In this document: positions 23,330 through 34,909 of the stretch, piece by piece | Numbering within the stretch: the stretch's first letter is position 1 | How the letters are laid out: every line of letters begins with the position of its first letter | Origin: Stichopus chloronotus | Lineage: Eukaryota > Echinodermata > Holothuroidea > Aspidochirotida > Stichopodidae | Length of the DNA: 64,000 nt | Assembly (NCBI GenBank): GCA_021234535.1 | Contig: CM037840.1 | Coordinates: 17,067,415-17,131,414 of the forward strand | Direction: 5' to 3' | The notes under the pieces: model-generated | The model's input: the letters and a program-made list of their open reading frames with translations, nothing else | The model's database searches: none | What the model was told of the DNA's origin: nothing | Translations under genes and position numbers: made by a program

Positions 23330-24330
23330 AAGTTCAGACACTTAGTTGAAGGTGTTAGTTTTGAGGTCAGTAGAGGTCATAGTTTGAAAAAGTTGTAAAA
23401 ATGGTATCTCAGTAAGGGAAAGTTGCTGGAAGTACAAGTACAAAATTGATTTGTAGATTGTCCATTGTAAGTAGATAGTCCCTATTATTTTTCATGGAGG
23501 TCAAAGGCATTTGAGGTCACAAGAGGTTAAGGTCTGAAGATCATAGATGTATTAAGATAGATATCTCAACAATTGAATGTTGATGGAACTTCACACTTCA
23601 AAGGTCATTTGAGGTCACTGGGGTTAAAGTACTATTAAAATCAATGAAAGAACTTGTCTCTGCAACTGAATTTTGCTGGATCTTCAAGCTGTTAACAGTG
23701 GTAGACCTTGATGAGCAGATCAGCTCTGTGATTTCTTATGGAGGTCAAAGGTCTCTTTGAGGTTAATAGAGATTGTAGTTTGTAAAACTTGTAGACATGG
23801 TATTCCACAAAGAGTAAGATGCTTGAACTTCAAAATTGGTATGTATTGTACTTTGCTTTCTATTAAGGTTGTCAAAGAATCTTGAAGTCATTTGACTTCT
23901 GGCTTATTTTTTTGGGGGGGGGGGGCATGGAGGGGGTTAATGTCTACATGGTCACTATCTGTGATATTTGTATAGTGCCCTTCTTGTGTTTGTCTGTGCA
24001 TAACTGCACTCCTTAATTGTACAAGTATACTTGCTAACTTTAAAATTAGCCAGTGGAATAACTCTATTATTTTGGGTTGAAATCAAAGATCATTTGAAGT
24101 TAGTTGTGTTAAGCTGTAAAAATTGTTTTAATGTTACATCTGAAAAATACCAGTTTGGACCGTCCCCTTACTGTATGTATGAAGTTGATTAAACCTATGG
24201 AGTGCAAGAACCTTTTTTGTTTGTCAAGGAAGTTAATGGTCATTAAGTTAGCTAGGCCAAAATGTGAACAGCTTGTAAATACATTATCTGAAAAGGTCAA
24301 GTTTCGAACTAAACTACTTGTATGTGATAT
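23330..24330. repeat. Diverged family A array (intron)
   Basis: Units of the GCTGGAACTTCAAA variant, as in 38.2, 42.7 and 49.2 kb. A G homopolymer of about ten bases lies near 23,915-23,925. The right-end-like text TCAAAGAATCTTGAAGTCATTT is at about 23,873. The array decays toward 24,330. Confidence 0.75.
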
Positions 24331-24503
24331 GTTGATGAAGAATCTCATTGAGTACACAAATGCTATTTTCTTAATGTGGTCCTATTTGCTAATTAGTTGC
24401 TGTAAACAGCTAGCTTACATTCTTGCATCCCAGAACTGCATATGAATTGGTGTATATCTTCATTTGTTTCATGATTGCTATCATATCTTTTTTTTTTCAT
24501 CAG

Positions 24504-24608
24504 GGTCATGTCAAGGGGAGTGATCTACTTCAGAAAGTTTTTAATCAGTTAAATTTGGTTGAAACAGATTGTTTTGGTCTGAGGTACAAGGATAGATATA
24601 ATGCTGCG
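24504..24608 (+). CDS. FERM gene exon: F1 lobe
   Basis: This 105-bp exon encodes exactly 35 codons, in phase 0 at both ends. The acceptor is a strong T-rich tract ending TCATCAG and the donor is GTGAGT. The peptide contains GSDLLQKVFNQLNLVETD and FGLRYKDR. The pattern (leucine/valine-rich helix, N-L-x-E-x-D, then Y/C-FGLR) is a hallmark of the F1 lobe in band 4.1 proteins. It follows the preceding exon (CQVSLLDG strand) after a 4.7 kb intron that contains family A and B repeats and an X-box-bearing leader module. Confidence 0.93.
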
Positions 24609-24764
24609 GTGAGTACTCTACAGTAGATCTTTTCACTAGTGTTTTACAAAGTGTACTATTTCAAGTCTCACACACACTTATGATGTCAGTGACTCATTAA
24701 GTATCCCCAGCCTTTAGTGTGGTAGCAAATATATTTTAGATGTTATACGTTTGTTTGGAGTTTC

Positions 24765-25014
24765 ATGTGGTTATCTCATTGCCCTGTAGGGGCTAAGATG
24801 AGATATTGTAGTCACTTGGCTAGTGGAGCTATATATTGCACTGTGCATCCATGGGAGAACGGTTGCCATGGAAACGCTTGGGAGTGGATGAGTAACTACA
24901 CCCCAGGGGTACCCATTGGCAGAGTGACCATGGGTACAGGTGGGTCCTGTTGGGTGGTATAAATGAAAACGTGTCTGTGGCAATGTGTGCACGTGTGCGT
25001 GTGTGTATGTTTGT
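24765..25014. repeat. Leader module with RFX X-box, copy 2
   Basis: The second copy of the module at 21,780. It contains GTTGCCATGGAAAC at 24,862-24,875, an almost symmetrical match to the RFX X-box. It ends in GGTGGTATAAATGAAAAC and a TG-rich stretch that leads into family A units. Confidence 0.87.
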
Positions 25015-25620
25015 GATGCCCTACATTGTAAACACGATATCTCAAGAACGGAAGCTTGGACAGATCTCATATGTGGTAGGTAGGTGTACCACATTAATTA
25101 GAAGAATCGTAAGGTTTTTGGTAGAGGTCAACGGTCATTTGGGGTCAACAGAGGTCAAATTGTGAAAACCTTGTAAACATGATATCTCAAGAAGTGCAGC
25201 TTTGACAGATCTCATATCTGGTGTGTAGGTGTACCATGTTGAGTAGAGGAATCCTATTTCCTTTTTTTTTTGGTGGCTGTCAAAGATCTTCTGGGGGCAA
25301 CATGGGTCAACGTCTGAAAACCTTGTAAAGATGATATCTCAAGAAGCGAAGCTTGGACAAATCTCATATTTGGTATGTAGGTGTACCACATTGAGTTGAA
25401 GAACCCTATTATTTTGGTGGGTGTCAAAGGTCTTTTGGGGACAACAGTTGTCAAATTGTGAAAACCTTGTAAACACAATATTTCAAGAAGGGAATCTTGG
25501 ACAAATGTCACATTTGCTGCATTGGGTTACAACATTGAGTGCAATGCCTCTATTGATTCTATTACAGTATTTACGGAGCTGTTTTGATAGTTGTAAGTGC
25601 AAAATTCCCAAAAGATAAGC
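25015..25620. repeat. Family A units (intron)
   Basis: Four units with GTAAACACGATATCTCAAGAA or close variants at about 25,028, 25,175, 25,327 and 25,470, steps of about 145-150 bp. Confidence 0.88.
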
Positions 25621-28600
25621 AATTGGTGTTTGATTTTGCTTTACTTAGATAAAATTCCTTGTGTACAGAGAGAATTTTTTTTTTAGCTTGAAAAGTGACC
25701 ATTGACCTCTGAGGTCATTGAGACAGGTGTTATTAATCCCATAGGGATCTTTATCTAACAATTGAGCTACACATCCAGAGAAGAGTGATTGGTCATGTCA
25801 ATTTGGATAACCTGTGAGAGATATTCTACTCCAAGACAAGAGGATCAGATATTAGTTATATTTTGGATATATCCAGCAAAAGAAAGGCAGGCTGTATAAA
25901 TGAACTGACTTCAAAGATACAACCTGTGACTGTAATATCAATATATACCATGTACTGGCTGCATAATTCTTGACAATCAGTTGCAAACCTGGAAGGACGT
26001 TGGAGGAAAACTTAGAACTATGAACAATGTGAAATTTCAATTTCAAACTTTTACACTAGAACTAGAAAAAGGCTAATATACAGTAGTTAAACCTGTCTTA
26101 CTGCTTCAATTACTTTCTAGTAGTTGTGATGATTCAGCTTTTGCCACATCACAAGGTATGCTGTATACAGGTCTCCAGTTCTGGAATTGAAGATGGGGTG
26201 TCACACTAAGTTTCTCTGGGTCACAGTATCTTAGGAGGGCATTTGGACACTTAAGTAAAATAACGGCAAGGAATCACTAAGCCTCTTGGCTGTCTGGTTG
26301 TTATTACTAGGGTTGTTTGATTTCAATTCAGCTGATTCAAATCATGGTTTGAGTGAAAAAAAACTACAATTTAATTGATTTGCAAATTGATTGAAATCAT
26401 ACTTTTAAACCAGGACTTCTCATAAAAGTTCTGCCTCTTCAATCTTCCACCACCTTGTAAACATAGTTGTACTTTTCTATAGTGGAAATAAACTCAAAGA
26501 ACTTACACTACTTTACATGGAAATCTCTGAACTATACAAGAAATATTTCAATCCAATACCAAGTCCTCTAATTCACAAATAGTGGACTGTTTGTGGTAAA
26601 GGTCAAAAAAATATGAAGGTGTTAAAGCAATGTGGTGTATACTAATTGTTGTGAAATTTATGAGGAGGTTTCTCTTTATATGTATGTTATTGCCAGACCA
26701 CCTCACAGTTGTGATGGGAATAAGCATTATTGTGTTACAATTGGTGATGCACAATCCTGCAATGTGCATTACAAATCTCATTTTATGAAACATCATTTTG
26801 TGATACATTCCCTGATTTGATTGCGGCTGTCAATCTCTTTCTTATGTGGCTGTAAGCCCTTAATTGTCACAAGAAATGTTAACAGCTGAAGTGCCACCAA
26901 AATTCTTCAAAAAGGAGCAAATTCTGTTTTAAAGTGATTGCGTGCATTGGTAAAAGTTAAAACATTGAAATTTCATTTCCAAAAGTTTGGTAAGGCTTTT
27001 AATTGCACCATCCAGACAATCTGGGAAAATAAATAGGTTTCAGTTGTGTAATTCTGTAATACGATTTCAAGTTCTTCCAACATAACGACAAAAATTGTAT
27101 AATACAATAATGTAGTGGTTGATAGTTTTCATTCAAATCAACGGTGTGCTTCTTTGAATAAGCCAATGGAAAGTGTACTAGTATTGAATATTCAGTTAGT
27201 CAAACTCACTGACACTGGCAATGTTGTGATCAGTTCATAGGTTATCCTTTCACCAAATACTACAATCCCTGCTACCAACCAAGGAGCGAAGCTCTGAGTC
27301 GTATGTTTTTGACATACCAGTGAGACCTGTACTGTTGCATATTCATTATGTAGAAGCTTATAGTGAGAACAGTAAATTTCTTATATGATTTCTTCTTTTC
27401 ACTGTTTTTATGCCAATCATGTTGCTTTTCAAAGCAATTACTGTCAGTTTCCTTCATTGTAAGACGTAGTCCATCCATGTACAACCTCGTGTGTGCATTT
27501 AAAAACAAAGACAAAGTTAACATCGTACTTAAACTTATCTTTCTGGTTTTTTAGTACACATGCAATCGCTTACAACTTCAGTTTTCAGAGTTCAGTTTCT
27601 TCCATTTTGGATCAACCTGATTACTTTAAAATTCCATGCTAAGTTTTGAGGTTGTACAAGCCGGTGCTAGAAAATCTAATGTTAACATATTAAGTTTTCC
27701 CAACTGGCAGTTACTGTTCCTCTTGGTGTAATTTGAGTGCTGAATAGGGATGGAAACCATTTCAACAGGACAACTGTTCTATATTAGAAAAAGTCATTGA
27801 TATTATGTAAAGTTGTGCATTCTGCACAAAATGTTACACATACCATGTAAACCAAACTACATGACATATATTTTAGAAATTAAAATGTACAAAAGGGCTT
27901 TGTGGCAAGAAATTGAAACGATTGTAAAACCTCAAAAATTTAAGTTTATCAAGTAATCCTAACATGATCCGGTGCATAGTGAGGTAGCCCAACCACCTTG
28001 TTGGTTACATATTTGATCAAAATGAAGAACTATTTGTAAACTGCAGACTCAGATTATTCAAAGAAATGTTCAGATGATATTTTAATGCTTAATTTATTAG
28101 TCCTTGTGCCAAAAAATATTAAGATTCAAGTTTTGAACTTGTAGAAAGATGGCATTTTCAAGGGCGTATTAGACATGGCTAGTTCTGCATCCTTGTGTTT
28201 ACATTGCTAGTACTGTAATCATTGCTTGTGGGGAATATTTGGTTTATTTTGATGCACACTTCTTGGACATCTGTTATAGTAGTGATAATATGGACAGTCT
28301 TAATTATTTTTGGGAATTTTGCCAATGACTTGGTGACTGACCCAATTATTTCTATACTGGCAACAATGTATGTACTAGATTTTTGGATACATGCCATGCC
28401 AAGAATCTTCCCCATTCATGAATTACAAGTACACTGTACCTCCTTGCTATTCAAACAAATATTTGGGTTGCACCCAGGCTATTCTGCTGGGGTCAACATG
28501 TGTATCATGTTTTACATCTCGTTACTATATTTACTTTGATATGGATTGCAGTTGGAAATTTTATTCAGGAAACTTAAAAGTTGCCCTTGCTTGAATAGCA

Positions 28601-28880
28601 GTCTCCTTATTATAATGCGTGATCTTCTTTTCTACAATACATGTACTGCAAGACGGTGATTTGTTATTCTCAGAAAAGTGCTACACAGTCAGAGGTTAAT
28701 TGCTACACAAATTTGAAATTGTGTAGCATTATTGCTTTGCAAATTGAAATGCTTATTTCCATCATTTTCAAAGGTATTTATTAATAGAATTCGGTAAATC
28801 TCATTAGGTATTTGGAAATCCCAGTACTTACTATCTACAACAGTGGTCAAAAGCAGTTGTCAGTGAAAGGTGTCTTAAAT
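25621..28880. other. Intron sequence, no feature except a family A right end
   Basis: AT-rich intron. At 26,265-26,297 there is an isolated family A right end (GGCAAGGAATCACTAAGCC then TCTTGGCTGTCTGG), so decayed family A sequence probably lies upstream of it. Confidence 0.5.
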
Positions 28881-28889
28881 GCCAATATA

Positions 28890-29460
28890 AACAAGTTGGC
28901 AATCCACAGAGTTGCAGATCTCATCCCTATCGTTTTACGTACCCATTCTCTTGAAGTGTGCTGAGCTGTATATTTCATGAGTGATTCAGATTGCTCGTTG
29001 TGGACAGAAGTGCTGAATATTCAAGTTACTTAATGATATAGTTCTGCAATGTACCGAGTGAGTGTCGAATGGCGCAAAATACCTGCATGCCCATACAGGT
29101 ACACACATGTGCCTAGACATCATTTCTCGGGTGGACACTACACCACACACCCGGGCAACTATCCACCAAGTTTGAGCTTCATCCATGATACTGTGTAGGA
29201 GGAAATCGTGACACAAGTTTGGTTGTACACACACACACGCGCGTGCTCACATGCACCCACCCACAAGCACCTTCACACAGCCTCACCCCAGTGGGTTGTA
29301 ATCCAATCCATGTCATTTGTATATCATGAAGTACTTCCTCACAAGGATTACTGACCCACCAAGTTTCATTTGAATTCTAAAAGGGGTGTAAGGTGCGCCA
29401 CTATTTAAGTGTCATTTTTGGTGACTTTAACTGCCCAAGTAAGTACAATATCTCCTCCTT
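28890..29460. repeat. Interspersed repeat, partial copies
   Basis: GGCAATCCACAGAGTTGC followed by a run ending ATCTCATC occurs at about 28,899 and again at about 30,742. CCACCAAGTTT followed by TTTCAT-like text occurs at 29,163 and 29,356. An (AC)n and CACCC-rich stretch lies at 29,228-29,285. No family name can be given. Confidence 0.5.
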
Positions 29461-30060
29461 GTGTGCTACGTATAGGGATGAGATAACAACTACCTGAAAT
29501 ATTGATTGCATACTATGTGCAAGAATGAAATGTTTCAAAAAGCAGGATTGTTTTGCCACATTTGTGATACTTTGCATATCTACCAGGAATATGCACAGGT
29601 TTGGTCTACAAACATTGATGTGAAGGTCTTGTAAGCTGCATGTTTCAGGCTGTGCTGTAGCCTACACTGTCGACCTTAAAAGTAGCAGGATCATTTAAAT
29701 CTCAACATAGGAAAGGTAGACCTGTGTCAGCTTATAGACTAAAATGTAGAATGAAACACTTTGACTGTAGATTTGTTTGAAGATGACAGATGCAAATTGA
29801 TGTCAGTAGATAGTACTAGTTATTTAATTTAGGATAAAAGTACTCAAATTGGCAATACCTGAGTAGTGTGTAGACTCTAAGATCTAGAGCAAACCCACAG
29901 CAGATGGTGGTTATTTTTCATGAAAGTTCTTGTAAAATAGGATTGCTTGATTCTAAGGAGAAAGAACATAGATGGTATCTTGAAAATTGATATCCCTACA
30001 TTAGAATTTTCTTAAAAAGTTGTTCACTTTCTTTTCTGTCTCCTATCTCTCCTTTTTCAG

Positions 30061-30103
30061 CAATGGCTGGACCAGAACAAATCACTGAAGAAGCAGATTA
30101 CAA
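30061..30103 (+). CDS. FERM gene micro-exon: end of F1
   Basis: This 43-bp exon follows a pyrimidine-rich acceptor ending TTTTTCAG and is followed by the donor GTAAGT. It encodes QWLDQNKSLKKQIT plus one base of the next codon. The WLD-x-x-K-x-x-K-K-Q motif is conserved in 4.1, EPB41L and FRMD proteins between F1 strands. The exon is far too short to be found by open-frame length; it is recognised by motif, splice sites and phase (0 in, 1 out). Confidence 0.92.
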
Positions 30104-31099
30104 GTAAGTGTGCTGTCATGTAAAGAACATGCATTACTTGTGCATGATGACTGAGCTCTCTGTAAAACCCTCTTGTTTGAAAAAAAAGTAGCTGCATACC
30201 AAAGATTTTGACTGCTTTGATTTCTTCAATCTCAAAGTGACAAAGTTTACGTAATCATGAATATTTGGAGGTGATTAATACATACTTTTTATTATTCTGA
30301 GATAAAGGAAGTTGTTTTTAAAACAGGAGCTGCCAGATCAAATATGCTGCCTGTGGTTAATGGTGTTTCTGTGTAGTAATCTCATGCACTATCAATATCA
30401 CTGCTGAAGTGTATTACAGGAGATGTGTTTTTGGGCTTAGTGGTAATACAATTGAAATCCATTTGAGGCAAACATGTTCTGCAAATAACCTAGGATTGAG
30501 TGCAAAATCTTTACCCAGCAGTATTCATGTATGTCACTGTACCATAGGGTGAATTTTCTGTCGTGTGATATGAGCAGGGTTCTAGCCATGTCAACTGGTG
30601 TTAGCTGGGTGTGGCTGGCATTGACAAATTTTACTATTTGGCATGAAGAACAAATTGCCTGACATCCAGCAGGGACAAAAGTCCATGAAAAGTGTCTAAA
30701 AATTCATGGAAATTTATGTTACTGCAATATAAAACAAAAGGGCAATCCACAGAGTTGCTTATCTCATCACCTTAAATGTAGGCCTATGAAGTACACAACA
30801 TATGTATGAATATGAAATGAAATATATATTTGCAACAAAAATCTTACCTGATATTATTTCTGATGGTATATGCCCACCCAGACCTGATTGTCAACCTAGT
30901 ACTGGTATAAGTAATCATTTTTCTGTTACCTATCATAAGAGTTATCATGGAAAATTCATTTTAAATAATTACTCTTATCCCATATGGCAGTCCCTCCCCC
31001 TGGGATTAAATCTATGATTCATTGTAATTCATTGCTTGACAGCATTAAATTGAACTTATCAGTAATTATACATGATTTACCCTGATGTTATGAATATTT

Positions 31100-31415
31100 A
31101 GTACTAGTTCTTTTGTTCTGCATCTCCTTCTTATCCTTGCCTATATTCTCAGCTTCCCTCCTCATTCTTTCTCTCTTCATCCTTTCCTTCTTTCCTTTCC
31201 TAGCCTTTCTTTTGTTAATTCCTCAGGGATCAGTTTTCTCCCCCATTTGTGCTGTTACTGTATTCTTTTTTCTTCTGTATCTTCTACTTAAGTGGTCACT
31301 AGCTTTGTTGACAGTTTCCTGTTTTTGTAGTGTCCTTCATATGTTTGTAATATGTTACTGCTCTCCTGTGTTTCTCTGTCCATATGAGAAATAAATTTGA
31401 ATTGAATCGATTACA
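31100..31415 (+). mobile_element. Possible LINE 3' end
   Basis: A T/C-rich stretch ends in ATGAGAAATAAATTTGAATTGAATCG (shown as ATGAGAAATAAATTTG then AATTGAAT), which resembles the tails of L2/CR1-type LINEs. No reverse-transcriptase domain precedes it, so only the 3' end would be present. An open frame of 93 codons here is low-complexity Leu/Phe/Ser and is not taken as a gene. Confidence 0.35.
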
Positions 31416-31639
31416 GAATAGTGTCATAAAAGGGTAATGTTGATATCAAAGGTAGCAGTCCAGAACTGCTAAAGTAATAACAACAGATAGCACCAAGTCT
31501 GTAAGTATATCTACTATCTACTATACTACATAATGCCAGGTAATTATAACATTGGGTTATTGCATAGATCAGAATATGGATTATTTGGAAGTTGACAGTA
31601 TGTGAAACAAAGTTTGAAAAGTGGAAACTGGGGTGTTCA

Positions 31640-32016
31640 TGATTTTGGGGTGCAAGGTCCAAATTGACCATTTGGGCCTTTTTATGAAATTATGCAAAAT
31701 GCTTCTTGTCCTACAGATTCTATGGTATTCAGTTAAAATTGTGTTATAATACTACTATGGTGGCTCCTTCAGGATTATTGGTCCCATATAACTCCACTTG
31801 GACCATTTTATGAAATCATGCTGATCTGCATATTTTGCTTTACAATGTGAAATCTTTGTCAAATTAGCATTGTGGCACTGGAACTCAGGGTAGTCAAAAT
31901 TTTGGGGTCCAAGGTCTTAGTGGGCCATGTGGGCCATTTAATGAAATCATGAAAAATGCCTCTTCCCATACAGATTGTATGGTAATAAGTCGATATCGTG
32001 TCACATTACTGCTATG
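31640..32016. repeat. Family B units, left part of an interrupted array
   Basis: Two units: TTTTATGAAATTATGCAAAA, CTACTATGGTGGCTCCTTC, AGGATTATTGG and a second unit that runs to ACTGCTATG at 32,016, where a foreign segment starts. The array resumes at 33,713. Confidence 0.85.
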
Positions 32017-32610
32017 TTGTAAGCTTTCACAGTAAACCTGTGATTTTACAGATACCGGTAATAACCCGTTTCGATATAGTTTGATGATTGCATTGCAAAG
32101 AATCGAAAAATCGGTAAATTTGAAATAATCAAAAATAATTGCAAATAATTATTACATATCGAAAATAATTGTGCCATATTGCAACAGCATAGTAGTTGCA
32201 ATCGGCAAGAAGGGAAATAACCTTTAAAATGTGCACGAATTTCTGTTGAAACGTTACTGGTCCCGGAACGGCCACTGCGCCTTTGCTGATTGAGACTTAG
32301 TTCTCTGCAGAGTAAACATTGGCATGATCATACTAAAACTGACATTCACTTGTGCCCAATAGTTCTGTTGTGATAGACGGTCTTTTGTTTGGGGGAGTCA
32401 GTCCCAAAGATTCAAAATACACCAATCTTAAAACTATAGGCTATGTATAACGTCATTTTTTGGCAAAAAGGTAATTACAAAGAGGTAATAAACATGGTAT
32501 TGGGCTAACAGGCAGTGCATGCACATGCTGTGCCAAGTATTTTTGCAGTCTCGCTGTCTTACAGTAGTACTGAAATTCACACAACAAACACACTGCAAGT
32601 CTTGAAAATA

Positions 32611-32648
32611 GACCAGCGCTCTGGCACGAAAGTGCCAGAGTGCTGGTC
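32611..32648. repeat. 17-bp stem hairpin with GAAA loop
   Basis: GACCAGCGCTCTGGCAC, then GAAA, then GTGCCAGAGTGCTGGTC. All 17 positions pair, one of them G with T. Confidence 0.95.
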
Positions 32649-32960
32649 AAACTTTGCCAGAAACATGAAAAAGTAGGTGTACTGTATGTCCAGTGCTAAA
32701 AATAGGGCTGGGTGTGTGATGCAAACAACTAAAAAATCATGCATCATTTCCCGCACATTGCATGTCTAATTTGCATTACGATTTTTGGTGAAAAGTGAAA
32801 ACTTGCAAAGCAAACTGTTGGCCTGCCGCAAAAAATATTGCATCACTATCTCAGCTAGCAACTGCATGAATGGAGTGTACAGCACATTTGCATCACATAT
32901 TCAGACTGGGTAGCCCACAGAGCGAACAAAATGTTTTCATTCAGAATCCATGTAACAAAC

Positions 32961-32998
32961 GTTGTGATTGGTTTAATTTTAGACCAACCAATCACAAC
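32961..32998. repeat. 13-bp perfect inverted repeat with CCAAT cores
   Basis: GTTGTGATTGGTT (32,961-32,973) and AACCAATCACAAC (32,986-32,998) with 12 bases between. Each arm holds a CCAAT-box core (ATTGG or CCAAT). Confidence 0.93.
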
Positions 32999-33109
32999 TC
33001 GTGACATCGTTAATGGACATTTAGTGTGTGAAATCTCCCACGTGCAGTTTCAACAATGGGATTTGCCCATTGACTTTGTGGTACAATGACATGTTACTGT
33101 ACGTCGGAT

Positions 33110-33126
33110 GAACGTACTGTACGTTC
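33110..33126. repeat. 17-base perfect palindrome
   Basis: GAACGTAC-T-GTACGTTC. It overlaps a 20-bp tandem duplication (ACTGTACGTCGGAT and ACTGTACGTTCGAT). Confidence 0.93.
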
Positions 33127-33713
33127 GATCATCTTTATCAGTGTAAATACCGATGCCATAGCTTGTAACTTTTGTGTTTGTTTTGTTATCAACTTACATC
33201 ATTTAGAATTATCTTGAGCAGGTAGTTTTCTTTTAAAAATATGGGCAAAATATAGTCACACTGTTTTTCAAGCCTTTTCTTCCAAACTTTTACAGGGCAA
33301 GTTGTAATGCTTTGTGGAGTGATGGTTTTCTGGGTATGGCGACCTACTGTAGCATGTGTTCTATCATGCATAGTAAACTTAAGTAAACCCTGTGTGAAAA
33401 AGTGAATTTGTTGTATTATTTTTCACTTGTTGTCATTAATTATCTGTCGCAACCATTACCAAATTAAAACCACATTTCTCTCCCAACCAGAAATAACTTT
33501 CTTTTCTCTTTCTTTGTGTTAATAGAGAGTGTATTTGGCGAAGTTAACATGGCTAGACTAGCACAAATTGAGAGTTCTCATGCATCTTAGCCTCATAGAT
33601 ACAATGTTAACACACTGTCTGTAGCATGGGCAAGAAAAAAATGGTTGTAATATTATATTATTATGGGTCTGATTACACCGGTTATCATTTTTTGACAAAC
33701 CGTGAAAGCTTAC

Positions 33714-33870
33714 TATGGTGGTTGTTAAGGATTATTGGTCCTGTATGGGTCATATGGATTATCTCATGAAATCATGCCAAATGTTTTTTTTCTGGGTATT
33801 TTGCTTTACAAGTGAATGGTTTGTCAAATTAGCATTATGGTAGTGAATTTAACCCTATGCAGTGTTCAAC
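33714..33870. repeat. Family B unit, right part after the insertion
   Basis: TATGGTGGTTGTTAAGGATT through ATGAAATCATGCCAAATG and GAATGGTTTGTCAAATTAGC, continuing the unit broken at 32,016. Confidence 0.85.
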
Positions 33871-34762
33871 ATTTGTGGGTCAAACTTTGAAGTCGGCTGT
33901 ATGTGGCGCTGTACTGCCATTCATTTGTTTTCATTTTTTATAGGATGCTGCTGAATGGGTACTATTCAATTGTTAAATTAGGTAATTTTCCTCACAATAT
34001 AGTTAGTTTATCAATATAGATCTGGGTGTGTTGTTTATATTTGTAATTTAGCAAGCCACCTGTGTTTGTATCATTCACCTCCCGCTGCTGGGGTTAGTCA
34101 GGTCAGAGAATGTAGTCAGATTGCTATTTAGATATTAACTCCCTGTTCAAAAATATCAGTCAACAGACAGGGAAGACAGGTTCCAAATGATGGTCATTAA
34201 CATTCCTTATTTGTTTCATTGAGATTATTTCTGCAATAGCCAACATTCCTTTTTTCAGCAGTTTAGTAAAGGACATTGCATGCTGCCCTCTAGTTCAGAT
34301 AAATTCTGTGGAAGTGGAGAACGTTTGGTTGATCAGCATTCTTCAGGACAAAATGGAGTCCATAACTTTTTGGATGTCATAAATTGTGGGATATTCATGG
34401 CTTAGACTAAAGGACTGCAGTCAAAAGTATCACGCAAGGAGCCTCAGAGCCCAGCAGGGTCTTGTTTTACACAGAGCCTAGTTCTGTGAATTTCTTGTCC
34501 TGTTCTTTTACTTTTCTCTCATACATTTTGAATGCTCGTACCTCATCTTATGATTTGTTTCTCATTTGTTTCCTGTCTATTGCTTACATAAGTGTTTGGA
34601 GTAACTTTACATAATCTTTGATTGTCTTAGCAAGGTTCCCACTCATACCCGGTGGCCTCTGTTACTATCTATTTGCCATTAAGTACGGTATGTATGCTTA
34701 AGTTAGGGAGTGGTACGACACTTCTTCAGTGAGGGTCTCTTGTTCTCTTATTTTCACACAAT

Positions 34763-34909
34763 ATGTCTTCTAGAGTCTTTGCCCGGTGTCAAACTTGCTC
34801 AATTTTTAGGCCCAGCCATACCTGGACTAAACACCAGCAATGCGCTAGGTGTAGGAAATATTGTCGGAAATATGCATTGATTTCACCCCAGGTCAGTGGG
34901 CTGATTTAG
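34763..34909 (+). CDS. Short Cys-rich ORF, retroelement-like
   Basis: 48 residues from ATG to TAG. It contains RCQTCSIFRPSHTWTKHQQC followed by ARCRKYCRKY, that is C-x2-C, two His, C-x2-C and a further Cys, a plausible small zinc-binding fold. Similar short Cys/His N-termini occur in DIRS/Ngaro-type ORF1 proteins as I recall them. It begins the GC-richer block 34.76-38.15 kb and may be the decayed start of that element's first ORF. It is not tied to the FERM gene. Confidence 0.3.
   Translation: MSSRVFARCQTCSIFRPSHTWTKHQQCARCRKYCRKYALISPQVSGLI

Larger units (their letters stand above)
32017..33713. mobile_element. 1.7 kb inverted-repeat transposon nested in family B
   Basis: The termini are GTAAGCTTTCAC (32,019-32,030) and its exact reverse complement GTGAAAGCTTAC (33,702-33,713). 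The flanking CTATG is present on both sides (32,012-32,016 and 33,713-33,717) and looks like a target duplication, sharing one base with the right end. Removing the insert restores a family B unit (…ACTGCTATG-GTGGTTGTTAAGG… against ACTACTATGGTGGCTCCTTC elsewhere). A second shared word, ACCGGT, lies 30-40 bases inside each end. No transposase frame is present, so it is non-autonomous. Several internal palindromes are listed separately. The superfamily is unknown. Confidence 0.72.

Noticed and set aside
28222..28539. 105-codon hydrophobic frame resembling a membrane protein
   Set aside because: Intron location, no homology, no splice sites or conserved motif; hydrophobicity follows from T-rich sequence.
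31113..31394. 93-codon frame with IPQGSVFSPIC, like the reverse transcriptase motif PQGS
   Set aside because: The surrounding text is low-complexity Leu/Phe/Ser and no other reverse transcriptase motif is present. The likeness is taken as chance; only a possible LINE tail is reported.
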